Source: Endobugula sp047619205 (GTDB lineage Bacteria > Pseudomonadota > Gammaproteobacteria > Pseudomonadales > Cellvibrionaceae). Taken from it: a stretch of DNA of 64,000 nucleotides. The stretch covers positions 5,039 to 69,038 of the forward strand of contig JBLHJR010000005.1 of the NCBI GenBank assembly GCA_047619205.1, in the 5' to 3' direction. The translations under genes and the position numbers were made by a program. Shown here one piece after another: positions 53,425-63,544 of this stretch; the first letter of the stretch is position 1; every line of letters begins with the position of its first letter. Under the pieces are notes generated by a model. It saw only the letters and a list, made by a program, of their open reading frames with translations, ran no database searches and was not told where the DNA came from.

Positions 53425-55053
53425 TTATTTTTGGTTCGAATTATCTAAAGCAGCTTCAACAAAACTGGTAAATAATGGATGTCCATCACGAGGATTGGAA
53501 GTGAACTCAGGGTGGAATTGGCACGCGACAAACCAAGGGTGATCTGCGATTTCAACCACTTCAACTAAGCTCTTATCAGCAGACCAGCCACTAATACTCA
53601 TACCCGCTTGCTTAATCTCATCAAGATAATGATTATTGAATTCATAACGATGACGATGACGCTCAATTATCGTTTCTGAAGCGTAAATATCCGCTACTTT
53701 TGACTTATCTGTCAGATGGCAATCTTGTGCGCCTAAACGCATCGTGCCGCCCAAATCTGAAGCATCGGACCGTTGCTCAACAGAACCGTCGGCTGCCGTC
53801 CACTCTGTAATTAAACCGATAATGGGATCCGTAGTTTCAGCATCAAACTCCGTACTATTGGCATCGGTGATACCCAGTACATTTCGTGCAAATTCGATAA
53901 CCGCACACTGCATACCTAAACAGATACCTAAATAGGGGATCTTATTTTCCCGTGCGTAACGTACTGCCGTCAGCTTACCTTCAAGACCGCGAGAACCAAA
54001 TCCGCCTGGCACCAAAATCGCATTAGCTCCGGATAAGATTTCCACGCCTTTTTCTTCTACATCTTCAGCATTAATATGTAAAATATTGACCTTAGTTCGC
54101 GTATGAATGCCTGCATGACTGAGGGCTTCATTCAAGGATTTATAGGCATCTAATAATTCCATGTACTTGCCGACCATAGCAATGGTCACTTCATGCTCTG
54201 GGTTTAACTTGCCATCAACCACATGATCCCACTCAGACAAATCCGCCTCTGGGGCAGAGATATTAAATTTGTCGAGAATAAAAGAATCCAAGCCCTGCTC
54301 CATTAGCAGGCGAGGAATAGAATAGATGGTTTTAGCATCCGCTAAAGGCACCACTGCGCGCAATTCAACATTCGTAAATAAGGCAATTTTACGGCATGAG
54401 TCTTGATCAATGGCTATTTCTGAACGGCACAGTAGTACATCAGGCTGTAAGCCAATAGAACGTAATTCTTTGACTGAATGCTGAGTAGGCTTGGTTTTAG
54501 TCTCTCCGGCTGTAGCTATATAAGGCACGAGAGTTAAATGCATCAATTGCGCTCGCTGGGAGCCATACTCAAATTTCAATTGACGAACCGCTTCCAAGAA
54601 CGGTTGTGATTCGATATCTCCTACCGTACCGCCAATCTCAACTAAGGCAACATCGTAACCTTCTGCCCCCGCAAGAATACGGCGCTTAATTTCGTCGGTA
54701 ATATGCGGGATCACTTGCACCGTACCACCGAGGTAATCACCTCGACGTTCTTTGCGAATAACCGTTTCGTAGACACGACCCGTAGTGAAGTTATTGCGTT
54801 TAGAGACCTTAGTACGAATAAAACGTTCGTAATGCCCCAAATCCAGATCCGTTTCAGCACCATCTTCAGTAACAAACACCTCGCCATGCTGGAATGGACT
54901 CATGGTGCCGGGATCGAAGTTAATATAGGGGTCAAGTTTAAGAATAGTCACATTTAAACCGCGTGCCTCAAGAATAGCGGCAAGCGAGGCTGATGCTATA
55001 CCCTTCCCTAGAGAAGAAACAACACCACCAGTGACGAAGATAAATCGAGTCAT
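53425..55053 (-). CDS. pyrG: CTP synthase
   Basis: The 542-residue protein has the synthetase start FVTGGVVSSLGKGIASASLA and KLDPYINFDPGTMSPFQHG, then the glutaminase domain with GICLGMQCAVIEFARN (Cys about 380) and QFHPEFTS near the end. It aminates UTP to CTP with glutamine. First gene of the kdsA-eno block. Confidence 0.98.
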   Translation of the reverse strand: MTRFIFVTGGVVSSLGKGIASASLAAILEARGLNVTILKLDPYINFDPGTMSPFQHGEVFVTEDGAETDLDLGHYERFIRTKVSKRNNFTTGRVYETVIRKERRGDYLGGTVQVIPHITDEIKRRILAGAEGYDVALVEIGGTVGDIESQPFLEAVRQLKFEYGSQRAQLMHLTLVPYIATAGETKTKPTQHSVKELRSIGLQPDVLLCRSEIAIDQDSCRKIALFTNVELRAVVPLADAKTIYSIPRLLMEQGLDSFILDKFNISAPEADLSEWDHVVDGKLNPEHEVTIAMVGKYMELLDAYKSLNEALSHAGIHTRTKVNILHINAEDVEEKGVEILSGANAILVPGGFGSRGLEGKLTAVRYARENKIPYLGICLGMQCAVIEFARNVLGITDANSTEFDAETTDPIIGLITEWTAADGSVEQRSDASDLGGTMRLGAQDCHLTDKSKVADIYASETIIERHRHRYEFNNHYLDEIKQAGMSISGWSADKSLVEVVEIADHPWFVACQFHPEFTSNPRDGHPLFTSFVEAALDNSNQK

Positions 55054-55498
55054 ATATTACCTTAAAAGTACTATTTACAATTTCTATTTATAAGTACAAG
55101 GCAACAAGCCTATCGCGCCTTATTTAACAGAATACGAGGGTAGCAAATGGCAGCGTAAACACACCACCAAAAGCAAACGGAGATGGGCGCCAGATTACCA
55201 GAAAGCCTGCCGTGGCTCAATCGACATTTACTAAACAAAATCGACTCTACAAACACATCGAAAAATCATCTCTCAGGCAAGCAAGCCTAAAAGCAGAGCC
55301 TCAATGCTGGCAGGGCTTTATCAGGTCAGTGGCATTTACCTAGCCTTATCTCACCTGCAGCAGGTAAAACTGGAATTTAACGCCATTTATCCTACGCTCT
55401 AATAGATATAAGCCAGTTTTCGTATAAGACTGAGCTCTTACTTAGCAACTAAAAAGCTGTTTGATGCTGTAACACGCCATAAACCACGGGTATTTGAC
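55054..55498. other. intergenic region, no gene recognised
   Basis: The 445-bp spacer separates minus-strand pyrG from the plus-strand coiled-coil gene and must hold both promoters. tilS, often upstream of pyrG, is not present as an open frame. I see no RNA gene or repeat here. Confidence 0.4.
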
Positions 55499-57019
55499 TT
55501 GAACATCAACACAATTTTGGCAATAACCCTCAATATAGGTATTTTATTAATTGCCTCTTGGGTTTTTGGCGGAATGTTTATTCGCGGTTTAGCCCAAGAA
55601 AAAAACCAATTAAACCAGCAACTCAGCCAACTACGCCAAAAACTACGCAAACTAAAGGCGTCGTCTGCGCAACCCCAAACTACAAAAAGCCTGCTTACTG
55701 CAGCTAATCCAGTCAGCGAGGACAATTCTGCTCTAATCCATGAAATGGAACTAGACATCAAGGACAAAGAAGAGCGAATTAATGCGTTACTTGCACTTAA
55801 GAAAAGCCAAGAAAAAAATCAAACGTTCTTAAAGACCATGGATACTGGCGATGATATTTCAGCCTACGTGGAACAGCTAGAAGCCGATTTTGAGGCAACA
55901 GAAAACATCATCCTATCTCTACAAAATGATCTCGATAGCAGCCGTTTAGCCTTAGCCAACATGGAGAGTGACGCCGCTGACGGCAAAAACCATAGGGCAA
56001 GAATATTTTCCTTAGAAAAATCAGAGCGCCGCTTACGCGGTGAAAATACAACACTGCGCACCAATAGTACTCAATTCGCCTTAAAATTAGATACCAGAAA
56101 CAAACAAGTCTCCAAGTTAAAAGAAGCCAATGTTAAACTTAAAAAATCCATTGCATCGCTTTCAACCGCATCGAATGAGCAGCTAGGTGTCATTAAACGT
56201 TTGCATTCGCAAATAGAACGCGCCGAGCAACTTGAAAAACATCAACGCCAGCTCATTACCAATCTTGAACAACGTTTGAAGTCAGAAAAATTTGGGGGCA
56301 ATGACCTAGCCAAAGTCGACGAGATGAAAACTGAATTAGAAAGCCTACGTGATACTTTAAAACGCACATTGATTGAAAAAGATTTTATTGAAGACCATAT
56401 GCTAGAACTTGACGATTCACTTGAAAAAGCCAAGGAAACCGAAGCCGCGTTAGAAAGAGCTTTGAGAGAGATTGAAACATTGGAGAAACACTTCCCCGAT
56501 TTTGAGCCAGTAATTGAGCCCGAAACTGAAGTAAAAGTAAAAAGACCACAATTTACTACTGACATAGTAGAACTCAACAGCATATTAGATAACAATCGCC
56601 TTTATGGCGCTTTAGTAGAGTTTTGGACAACATTAGATGCCCCAACGCTCAATTTAATCGAAACACAGGCCATACAGCGACCCCAAATACCCGATTGGGT
56701 TTCTCTCAGCATTGGCGACAATGACTATTCAGTGCTGCTTACTGTAGATGAACAACTAGCAAAAACGCTAACACAGTCTATATTTAAGGGAAGTAGTGAC
56801 TCAAAGCAGGATCAAAAAGATACTACTGGCGAAATCTCTAATATTATCGCTGGCACTCTGGCTAGCGAGTTAGATAATAATTTTTCGGTAGGAGTACCTA
56901 AGCATATAGATGAAAAGGAAGCCAAACAGCTACTAGCAACATCGACGTTGGTATCTGAGATATTATCCGTTGCCAATGACAAACCAATTTATGTCGCACT
57001 GCTCATTCCAGAAGTATAA
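55499..57019 (+). CDS. membrane coiled-coil protein with C-terminal CheX-like domain
   Basis: The 506-residue product begins with a membrane helix (ILAITLNIGILLIASWVFGG), followed by long coiled-coil stretches (about 30-340, many Lys/Glu/Leu heptads). Near residues 445-460 GEISNIIAGTLASEL has the Glu and Asn spacing (ExxN) of CheX/CheC/FliY phosphatases, followed by FSVGVPKHI. It could be a membrane-linked phosphatase for a response regulator; the next gene, 76 bp on, is one. The start is a TTG with a weak ribosome site; no better start lies upstream in frame. Confidence 0.6.
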   Translation: MNINTILAITLNIGILLIASWVFGGMFIRGLAQEKNQLNQQLSQLRQKLRKLKASSAQPQTTKSLLTAANPVSEDNSALIHEMELDIKDKEERINALLALKKSQEKNQTFLKTMDTGDDISAYVEQLEADFEATENIILSLQNDLDSSRLALANMESDAADGKNHRARIFSLEKSERRLRGENTTLRTNSTQFALKLDTRNKQVSKLKEANVKLKKSIASLSTASNEQLGVIKRLHSQIERAEQLEKHQRQLITNLEQRLKSEKFGGNDLAKVDEMKTELESLRDTLKRTLIEKDFIEDHMLELDDSLEKAKETEAALERALREIETLEKHFPDFEPVIEPETEVKVKRPQFTTDIVELNSILDNNRLYGALVEFWTTLDAPTLNLIETQAIQRPQIPDWVSLSIGDNDYSVLLTVDEQLAKTLTQSIFKGSSDSKQDQKDTTGEISNIIAGTLASELDNNFSVGVPKHIDEKEAKQLLATSTLVSEILSVANDKPIYVALLIPEV

Positions 57020-57095
57020 ATTACGCAACTATTTGATCTATGAGCTAACAGCCACAAATGAATATCTATAGGATATATAAAAAAAGAAAACCGAT

Positions 57096-58013
57096 ATGCG
57101 AATATTAATTGTTGATGACAGCCGCGCAATGCAAACTATCGTTCGTCGCGGCATCGAACAACTAGGCTATGACCAACTAGAGCTTAAAAAAGCCAATGAT
57201 GGCCAAGAAGCTCTAGACATTGTGCGTGTATGGGAACCAGACCTTGTCATTTCCGATTGGCATATGCCGGAAATGACGGGCTTAGAATTATTAAAAGCCT
57301 TAACTCGTGAAATGCTCGACATTAAAATTGGCTTTGTCACCACAGAAAACTCTGAAAAACGCATTAAAGAGGCCTTAGATGCGGGGGCAGTATTTATTGT
57401 ACAAAAGCCATTTGACGCTAAAACACTGCACGAAGCAGTACTACCGATTATTCAAGGCAGCACTGAAGGAGAAAATGCATTAAGGGAACAGGAGCAGGAT
57501 CAAAAGGTGACCACTACACTGTCGGAGCATATTCAACTCCCTCACATCAACACCCTCAAAGACACACTTAATGCACTATCAAAATCACCACTGGATATCC
57601 AAGCAAGCCATGCCATGCAATTAAACAAAAAACATTACCCTTACTTGCTGGGTCTTTATAGTGACAAAGACAAAAAATCCGTACATGCCATTGCCATTGC
57701 CGATATTAACGCGGCTTGTATACTCGGCGCCCTCTCAGGTAAGATTAGTGAAGAACTAGTCCATATCACTTTAGCTAAAAAAGCTATTCCCAAAGGTATT
57801 ATGGACAATTGTCAGGCAGTACTAAGAACGTTAGAAACTACACTAAAAAATACGCAGAAGGGCCATCACCTCTCACTAAGAAGCTCCAATATAATGCGCA
57901 AACAAAATTTTAATGTTGAAAAATTACTAAGAAAAAATAGCGAGAATCGCTTAGACATCCGCATCACTATGGAAAATTTTGGTAGTGGTTGTTTAACGCT
58001 TATCGTTTCTTAA
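57096..58013 (+). CDS. response regulator with CheY-like receiver and CheX-like C-terminal region
   Basis: The 305-residue protein has a receiver domain: RILIVDDSRAMQTIVRRGIEQ with acidic pair DD, phospho-Asp in DLVISDWHMPEMTG (about 54), Thr in FVTTEN and Lys in IVQKPF (about 106). After a linker, residues 150-305 form an unassigned domain (YLLGLYSDKDKKSVHAIAIADIN, ACILGALSGKI, FGSGCLTLIVS) that resembles CheX folds without a clear ExxN. It probably pairs with the CheX-like protein upstream. Confidence 0.8.
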   Translation: MRILIVDDSRAMQTIVRRGIEQLGYDQLELKKANDGQEALDIVRVWEPDLVISDWHMPEMTGLELLKALTREMLDIKIGFVTTENSEKRIKEALDAGAVFIVQKPFDAKTLHEAVLPIIQGSTEGENALREQEQDQKVTTTLSEHIQLPHINTLKDTLNALSKSPLDIQASHAMQLNKKHYPYLLGLYSDKDKKSVHAIAIADINAACILGALSGKISEELVHITLAKKAIPKGIMDNCQAVLRTLETTLKNTQKGHHLSLRSSNIMRKQNFNVEKLLRKNSENRLDIRITMENFGSGCLTLIVS

Positions 58014-58162
58014 TACTAGATTCGTAAAATTTCCTTACAAATTTTCTTCTACAATCCCAGCTGCAATAATGTAGCTTTTTGCTTGCCTGTGTTAACTGTC
58101 CACATAGAACATCAGTACTCTATAAAATGCTTACCGTGTATCGCTGTAATAATTCAGGATGC

Positions 58163-58258
58163 ATGGAAATGTTAGTTTTTAACAAAAATGAGGCCATTCC
58201 ATTGTCAGCATTCGTCTACTCGACGAGCGAAAAGAATTACCGTCCATTACACCACTAG
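58163..58258 (+). CDS. possible small ORF, 31 aa
   Basis: An ATG with AGGA 4-7 nt upstream opens a 31-codon frame (MEMLVFNKNEAIPLSAFVYS...) in the gap between the response regulator and cbiB. No family is known; included because of the ribosome site. Low confidence. Confidence 0.2.
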   Translation: MEMLVFNKNEAIPLSAFVYSTSEKNYRPLHH

Positions 58259-58284
58259 TGTTCAAACAAAGAAGGTTAACGGCT

Positions 58285-59253
58285 TCATTGCGACACCCAC
58301 TGGAGTAAACATTGCAGCCCAAGCCACACCAGCAAGACAGTCAACCACAGACACAGTGTCTTATCGAGCAAAAACAAAGCCCGTCGAATATCCTTGTTCT
58401 CGGGAGAACGGCCACAACCAAATACTGGCTTGGTTAGCTTTTCCCCAAGATAAACACTGTCGCCGCCCAAGGTAATAGTTAGTGCCCCTGCGCCCGCTGC
58501 CATCACAACACCACCATTCGGACTGGCAAGCAAATGCGCTTGCTGTAGCCAACAGCGAATAGCCGCCGAAAAACTACCCACTAACGCATAACTCAGACCA
58601 ACAAGACGACTAGGGATGTAATTTAAAATATCATCCATACGCGCAGAGAAACGCCCAAAAAATAAAAACCTCGAATCCTTATACCCCCACATCGCATCCA
58701 GTGTATTGGTTAAACGATACACTATCACCGCAGGAACACCGCCGATCAGGAACCAAAATATCGGCGCAAAGATTGCGTCACACCCGTTTTCTAATACTGA
58801 CTCTATACCCGCCCTACGAACGCCAAGCTCATCTAAACTCTTCGTATCCCTACTCACGATCAGACCCACTTTTTCGCGAGCGAGGAGTAAATCATTTGCC
58901 TGCAATGAAGTGAATACAGCCATGCCATGCTGACGCAAACTGGTATAACCTAGACAAATATATAACAGGGCTCCCTCTATAAGCCAAGTCACGCTCAGCT
59001 GGTTTTTAATCATAGCTGCCAGAATAATTAAAATAATGGTAGGGAAAATAATCAATAGTAAGCCGCTCATCACACCGAGTAATTGCTGACTCATAGTAGA
59101 AAAATGGGCTTGATTTAATCGCTTTTCAATACAGTTCGCCAAAAACCCAAAGCCGACTAAAGGATGCCAACGCTTAGGTTCGGCAAAAATAACATCCAGT
59201 AAGAAGGCAAAAATAATGGCTAGCGTCGCATCCAACAAAAAAGTATTTAACAC
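58285..59253 (-). CDS. cbiB: adenosylcobinamide-phosphate synthase CbiB
   Basis: The 322-residue membrane protein has AFLLDVIFAEPKRWHPLVGFG, RDTKSLDELGVRRAGIESV, ENGCDAIFAPIFWFLIGG and SARMDDILNYIPSRLVGLSY. CbiB (CobD in other naming) joins adenosylcobyric acid and aminopropanol phosphate. It is the last gene of the B12 cluster, 25 bp after cobS. Confidence 0.93.
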   Translation of the reverse strand: MLNTFLLDATLAIIFAFLLDVIFAEPKRWHPLVGFGFLANCIEKRLNQAHFSTMSQQLLGVMSGLLLIIFPTIILIILAAMIKNQLSVTWLIEGALLYICLGYTSLRQHGMAVFTSLQANDLLLAREKVGLIVSRDTKSLDELGVRRAGIESVLENGCDAIFAPIFWFLIGGVPAVIVYRLTNTLDAMWGYKDSRFLFFGRFSARMDDILNYIPSRLVGLSYALVGSFSAAIRCWLQQAHLLASPNGGVVMAAGAGALTITLGGDSVYLGEKLTKPVFGCGRSPENKDIRRALFLLDKTLCLWLTVLLVWLGLQCLLQWVSQ

Positions 59254-59278
59254 AGATTTATCTCAAAAAAAACAGCTA

Positions 59279-60067
59279 TCATAAGCTCGCACAATAGAAT
59301 AGTAACAATACCCACACTTCTATCATTTCAATCAAAGCACCCACAGCATCGCCCACAAAACCACCCAGTGTTTTAATCCAATAACGCCGCCAGACAATCA
59401 ACAGCAACACTAGACCCAGTAATAACAATAACCATGAAATAAGGGACAACGATAAAAACAAACCACCCACAATAAAAGCACTAATATAAAAGGCGATATT
59501 TTTAGGTGTATCCGTCGCTAGTATAGACGCTAGACCCCCTGTACGAGCATAAGGCGTAGTCACAATAAAAACTACCGCTGCAGATCTAGAGACCACTAAA
59601 GCAAACAATACACTAACACCAATTTCTGGCCACAAACTGGCAAGTAGTATGACTTTCAAAAATAGTATAAGGAGTAAAGCAATGACCGCCATTGAGCCCA
59701 CTGTAGGTTCTTTTAAAACGGTAAATATTTTTTCTCTGCATGAATGATCATCATCATTAGAGGGAATGACAGCATGAGCCGCATACATTGCATCCACACA
59801 ATCTGCCACACCATCTAAATGTAAGGCTCCGGTAATGACAACCCATGAGGTTAGTAATACGATGGCGCCGACCCAAGGTGATACTGTTGTGGGTAAAAGC
59901 AGCGTTACACAAATGAAGAATGCAGCAATGACAACACCTACCATAGGATACCAAAGCGCCGATAACGCTAACTCTTGATCGCGCCATTGCTGCGGCAAAT
60001 ATTTTGTCACTGGGATACGCGTCAGCAAACTAATCGCCATCAAAAATGCACGTAATTGTGTCTGCAT
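59279..60067 (-). CDS. cobS: adenosylcobinamide-GDP ribazoletransferase CobS
   Basis: About 262 residues from the ATG at 60067, adjacent to the cobC stop. The multi-pass protein has FLMAISLLTRIPVTKYLPQQW, the conserved GALHLDGVADCVDAM (about 80-94) and FVGDAVGALIEM. It performs the last assembly step of the cobalamin nucleotide loop at the membrane. Confidence 0.93.
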   Translation of the reverse strand: MQTQLRAFLMAISLLTRIPVTKYLPQQWRDQELALSALWYPMVGVVIAAFFICVTLLLPTTVSPWVGAIVLLTSWVVITGALHLDGVADCVDAMYAAHAVIPSNDDDHSCREKIFTVLKEPTVGSMAVIALLLILFLKVILLASLWPEIGVSVLFALVVSRSAAVVFIVTTPYARTGGLASILATDTPKNIAFYISAFIVGGLFLSLSLISWLLLLLGLVLLLIVWRRYWIKTLGGFVGDAVGALIEMIEVWVLLLFYCASL

Positions 60068-60068
60068 A

Positions 60069-60743
60069 TTACTTCTCATCCAGTTCACTACCTATATTAT
60101 GCGCCACTAAGCGGTAATAAATTTCATCACCATCCGCTGAACTATCTGCTGTTTGAATGACCTGTATACGCGACAGACAGGCATAAGGAATATCAAAACG
60201 ATGCATATCCAATAAGGACATAGAAAGACAATGGGCCAATAATACGCGCATCACACCACCATGAGTCACGCACAATAGATGCTGGCCTTGGTGCTGACGA
60301 ACAAAAGCTAAAAAACAAGCGGTCACGCGCGCAGCAAACTTATCGGCAGCTTCACCATTGGGTGGCGGGCAATTCACGGGATCAGTAAACCACTGCTCTA
60401 CCGCCGATGATTGGGTATTCCATATATGCTCAATCAATTCTCCTTCCCAATCACCAAAATGCATTTCTTGTAATGCAGCATCTGATTGCAAGGGCAATTG
60501 ATGTTGCTGCGATAAGTGATGAGCAAACTTTTCGCAACGAATTAAGGGTGAGGTAATAATGGCCTGCCATATCACAGGATACTGCTGAGTCACATGGTTA
60601 ACTCGTTGCACCATGCGCTCAACACCTTGTGGCGATAGTGCAACATTTATCGAACCGCGATAACAATGCCCACCTTCGCACTCTCCATGCCTTAAGAGAT
60701 CGATCGTGGTGATGGCTGTATTCGTCGCGTCTTGATCAGTCAC
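60069..60743 (-). CDS. cobC: alpha-ribazole phosphatase (histidine phosphatase family)
   Basis: The 224-residue protein has the RHG motif DLLRHGECEGG (about 15-25), TSPLIRCEKFAHHL, MHFGDWEGE and a second His in CVTHGGVMRVLLAH. It removes phosphate from alpha-ribazole phosphate. It overlaps cobT by 8 bp. Confidence 0.9.
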   Translation of the reverse strand: MTDQDATNTAITTIDLLRHGECEGGHCYRGSINVALSPQGVERMVQRVNHVTQQYPVIWQAIITSPLIRCEKFAHHLSQQHQLPLQSDAALQEMHFGDWEGELIEHIWNTQSSAVEQWFTDPVNCPPPNGEAADKFAARVTACFLAFVRQHQGQHLLCVTHGGVMRVLLAHCLSMSLLDMHRFDIPYACLSRIQVIQTADSSADGDEIYYRLVAHNIGSELDEK

Positions 60744-61785
60744 TTGAACTCACACCGGCTTGAACAAACGTCGCCATTTGATTATGTAAGTCTAACGCCG
60801 AACGAAGCATAGGCACAGCTAACGCAGCCCCACTCCCCTCACCTAAGCGTAAGCCTAAATTTAATAAAGGCTCAACCCCAAGTGATTCTAATGCAGAGGC
60901 GTGAGCAAACTCTGCGGACTGGTGAGAAAATAACAACCACTGCTGTACCGAGGGGTTAATTCTTACCGCAACTAATGCCGCTGCCGTACAAATGAAACCA
61001 TCGACTAACACGGGAACTCCCCGCTGCGCGCACGTAATATAGCTGCCCACCAATGCTGCAATTTCTAAGCCACCCACGCAGCGCAACACTTGATAGGGAT
61101 CGTTTAAGTTTCCTTTATGTAAGGATAAGGCTGTAGCGATCACCGACTGTTTACGCTGAATTCCCGCCGCATCAATGCCCGTACCTGACCCCACTACGGC
61201 TTCTGGCGATAGTGATAAAAGAGCGGCATAAATTGCAGAAGCGGATGTGGTATTGCCAATACCCATTTCACCACCGATAAACAATTGTGAATCTACTGAC
61301 TCCGCCATCGCTTTACCCGCCGCTAACGCCGCCTTGACTTGCTCTTCGGTCATTGCTGCTTGCTGAGAAAAATCAGCTGTGCCTGCGGCGATTTGTCGTT
61401 GTACTAAACGCGGATGAGTTAAATAGGCTGCAGGTAATGGTGTTACAGTACCCATATTACACACAACTAAATCAGCACCAATACTGTTACTTAAAACACT
61501 GATCGCCGCTCCACCCTCAAGAAAATTAACCACCATTTGTGTAGTGACCGCTTGAGGGAATGCTGACACCTGCTGCTGACACACGCCGTGATCACCAGCA
61601 AACACCACTACTTTGACACTATCTAAAACAGGATGCGGACTAGATTGCCAGCCTGCAAATTGTTCCGCAATTATCTCTAAACGACCTAAGGAACCTGAAG
61701 GCTTGGTTAGTATCCCTTGGTGTTGCCGTGCAGCAGCCATACTAGTAGCGTCGATAACTTTTGCATTTTTTTGTAAGCCATTCAT
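60736..61785 (-). CDS. cobT: nicotinate-nucleotide-dimethylbenzimidazole phosphoribosyltransferase CobT
   Basis: 349 residues from the ATG at 61785; the frame extends to 61902, but that would overlap cobU by 85 bp. Motifs: LTKPSGSLGRLE (about 25-36), FAGDHGV (about 66-72), GEMGIGNTTSASAI (about 172-185), DGFICTAAALVA and GLRLGEGSGAALAVPM with the catalytic Glu. It activates the lower ligand of B12. Confidence 0.94.
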   Translation of the reverse strand: MNGLQKNAKVIDATSMAAARQHQGILTKPSGSLGRLEIIAEQFAGWQSSPHPVLDSVKVVVFAGDHGVCQQQVSAFPQAVTTQMVVNFLEGGAAISVLSNSIGADLVVCNMGTVTPLPAAYLTHPRLVQRQIAAGTADFSQQAAMTEEQVKAALAAGKAMAESVDSQLFIGGEMGIGNTTSASAIYAALLSLSPEAVVGSGTGIDAAGIQRKQSVIATALSLHKGNLNDPYQVLRCVGGLEIAALVGSYITCAQRGVPVLVDGFICTAAALVAVRINPSVQQWLLFSHQSAEFAHASALESLGVEPLLNLGLRLGEGSGAALAVPMLRSALDLHNQMATFVQAGVSSSD

Positions 61786-61817
61786 ATAAAAGCTATCTCT
61801 ATTAATTAACACACTAA

Positions 61818-62339
61818 TTAGCCTGCCTTTAACACTAATGGTAATCCAGCTACCACCAAAGTCACTTGCTCGCACTGCTGAGCCAATGACTGATGCAACC
61901 ACCCACTCTCATCCACAAATTGTCGCGATAGCTCACCCAAGGGCACAATCCCCGAGCCAACCTCATTACTAACCAAGTATAGATTTGCCTGTGAAGACTG
62001 CACTGCGTCCAAAAAGTCCGCTTTACGCGTAGGCCAAGAGTTATCTAGCAATGCATTGGTTAACCATAAGGTTAAGCAATCAATTAATAGGTAATTATCT
62101 TGCCTATTATATTTTCTTATCACTGCGGCCACATCCAAAGGTTCTTCAATTAATTGCCAGCGTGCATCGCGATTACACTGATGCAGCTCAATACGCCGAA
62201 GCATTTCACTATCTTTGCCTATTGTCGCTGTGGCAAGATAATAAAATTTTTGTTCTGGCAAATGGCCATCCACCAACGCCCTATTTTCTGCATAAGCACT
62301 TTTACCGCTGCGTGCACCGCCGAGGATTAATTGTTTCAT
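61818..62339 (-). CDS. cobU: adenosylcobinamide kinase/guanylyltransferase CobU
   Basis: The 173-residue protein has the P-loop LILGGARSGKSAYAE (about 4-18), the guanylation His in MLRRIELHQ, LLIDCLTLWLTN (about 83-94) and VSNEVGSGIVP. It phosphorylates and guanylates cobinamide. It lies between cobO (277 bp upstream) and cobT. Confidence 0.95.
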   Translation of the reverse strand: MKQLILGGARSGKSAYAENRALVDGHLPEQKFYYLATATIGKDSEMLRRIELHQCNRDARWQLIEEPLDVAAVIRKYNRQDNYLLIDCLTLWLTNALLDNSWPTRKADFLDAVQSSQANLYLVSNEVGSGIVPLGELSRQFVDESGWLHQSLAQQCEQVTLVVAGLPLVLKAG

Positions 62340-62615
62340 AGACTATATCTGAGTGAGTAAGCTGATTACATTGGACAAAAAACCAATAATGATACCGTTT
62401 TTGAATGCAGCACTATATCAACATCTAATAGGTACTGTGCTTTAATTAATTCCGTATCGCTCCTATTGTTGATCACCTTGAGCTAGTCAACCTAATAAAC
62501 TATCGCCACAACGAATGTCTGAGTTAACACTATACTCACCTTCATCAGCAGACAGTCTGCTAGCATATATCATAGTGATATTTCGCCACATCATGACTAA
62601 GGCAGTAGCTGCTCA

Positions 62616-63215
62616 CTAATAATCAACACCTTTACGCGCTTTAATACCACTGTTGTAGGCGTGCTTAGTGTCTTTGACTTCCGATACCGTATCCATAATC
62701 TCTTGCAACGCAGAACCACCTCCACGCCCAGTCACCACCACACTTTGCTCTACAGGACTATTCTTTAGCGCATTAAGTACCATGTCCTCATCAAGGTACT
62801 TATAAGCCAACATATAGGTTAACTCATCAAGCACGACGAGATCATAGCTAGCATCACTTAATAATGCTTCGACTTGCGTCCACGTTTTTTCGGCTGCCGC
62901 TATGTCCGCTTCTCGATCTTGGGTGTCCCAAGTAAATCCCGTCCCCATTTGGTAAAAAGTCACTTCTGGGCAATGTTCGCGCACATAGAGCTCCTCACCT
63001 GATAATTGAGCTCCCTTAATAAACTGAATAATACCGACTTTATGACCGTAACCTAAAGCACGCATGACCATACCAAAGGCAGAACTAGACTTACCTTTAC
63101 CATTACCTGTTAATAATATTGAAACACCACGCTCAATAGAGGCTTTTTCAATTGAAGCATCTACTTTCGTTTTTTGTTTTTCCATGGAGGATTTGTGTTT
63201 TTGATTTTTATCCAT
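62616..63215 (-). CDS. cobO: cob(I)yrinic acid a,c-diamide adenosyltransferase (BtuR/CobO)
   Basis: The 199-residue protein has a Lys-rich N-terminus, the P-loop LLTGNGKGKSSSAFGMVMRA (about 33-52), GIIQFIKGA, FTWDTQDREAD and VVLDELTYML, ending GIKARKGVDY. It adds the adenosyl group to the corrinoid. It is the first gene downstream of the cobalamin riboswitch. Confidence 0.95.
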   Translation of the reverse strand: MDKNQKHKSSMEKQKTKVDASIEKASIERGVSILLTGNGKGKSSSAFGMVMRALGYGHKVGIIQFIKGAQLSGEELYVREHCPEVTFYQMGTGFTWDTQDREADIAAAEKTWTQVEALLSDASYDLVVLDELTYMLAYKYLDEDMVLNALKNSPVEQSVVVTGRGGGSALQEIMDTVSEVKDTKHAYNSGIKARKGVDY

Positions 63216-63544
63216 AATTTTACCGTAAATTAATAGAGGAATTGATAAGAAGCTTCCAAGGAGCGGCCTCTAAGTTGCGGTGTATTATTTGCTAACGATT
63301 TAGTCTATGCACGGCCACTAGAAAGATTAACGGCATATGCTACCGCCTATCACTAGCAATAGAATGTAAGTAAGCGATTGAGAAGGGAAATAAGGTAAGT
63401 ATAACGAATACGAGAACCGTATCGCAGACCATATCTGAGAGGCACCGTAGTGGATAACATCTAATTCAACACTTAGCATTAAAATAAATATCAAATAACG
63501 AGTAGCCGCCTAGAAAGATACCTTGGATGACAGCCCTCCGCTCC

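Noticed and set aside
58188..58475. Plus-strand frame across the end of cbiB
   Set aside because: Most of it is antisense to cbiB, and it has no recognisable domain.
61786..61902. Longer CobT start
   Set aside because: It would overlap cobU by 85 bp, and CobT homologues begin near the ATG at 61785.
63230..63300. Second cobalamin riboswitch near CCGCAAC
   Set aside because: Only the short CCGCAAC string matches; the flanking stems and the GATACC motif are missing.
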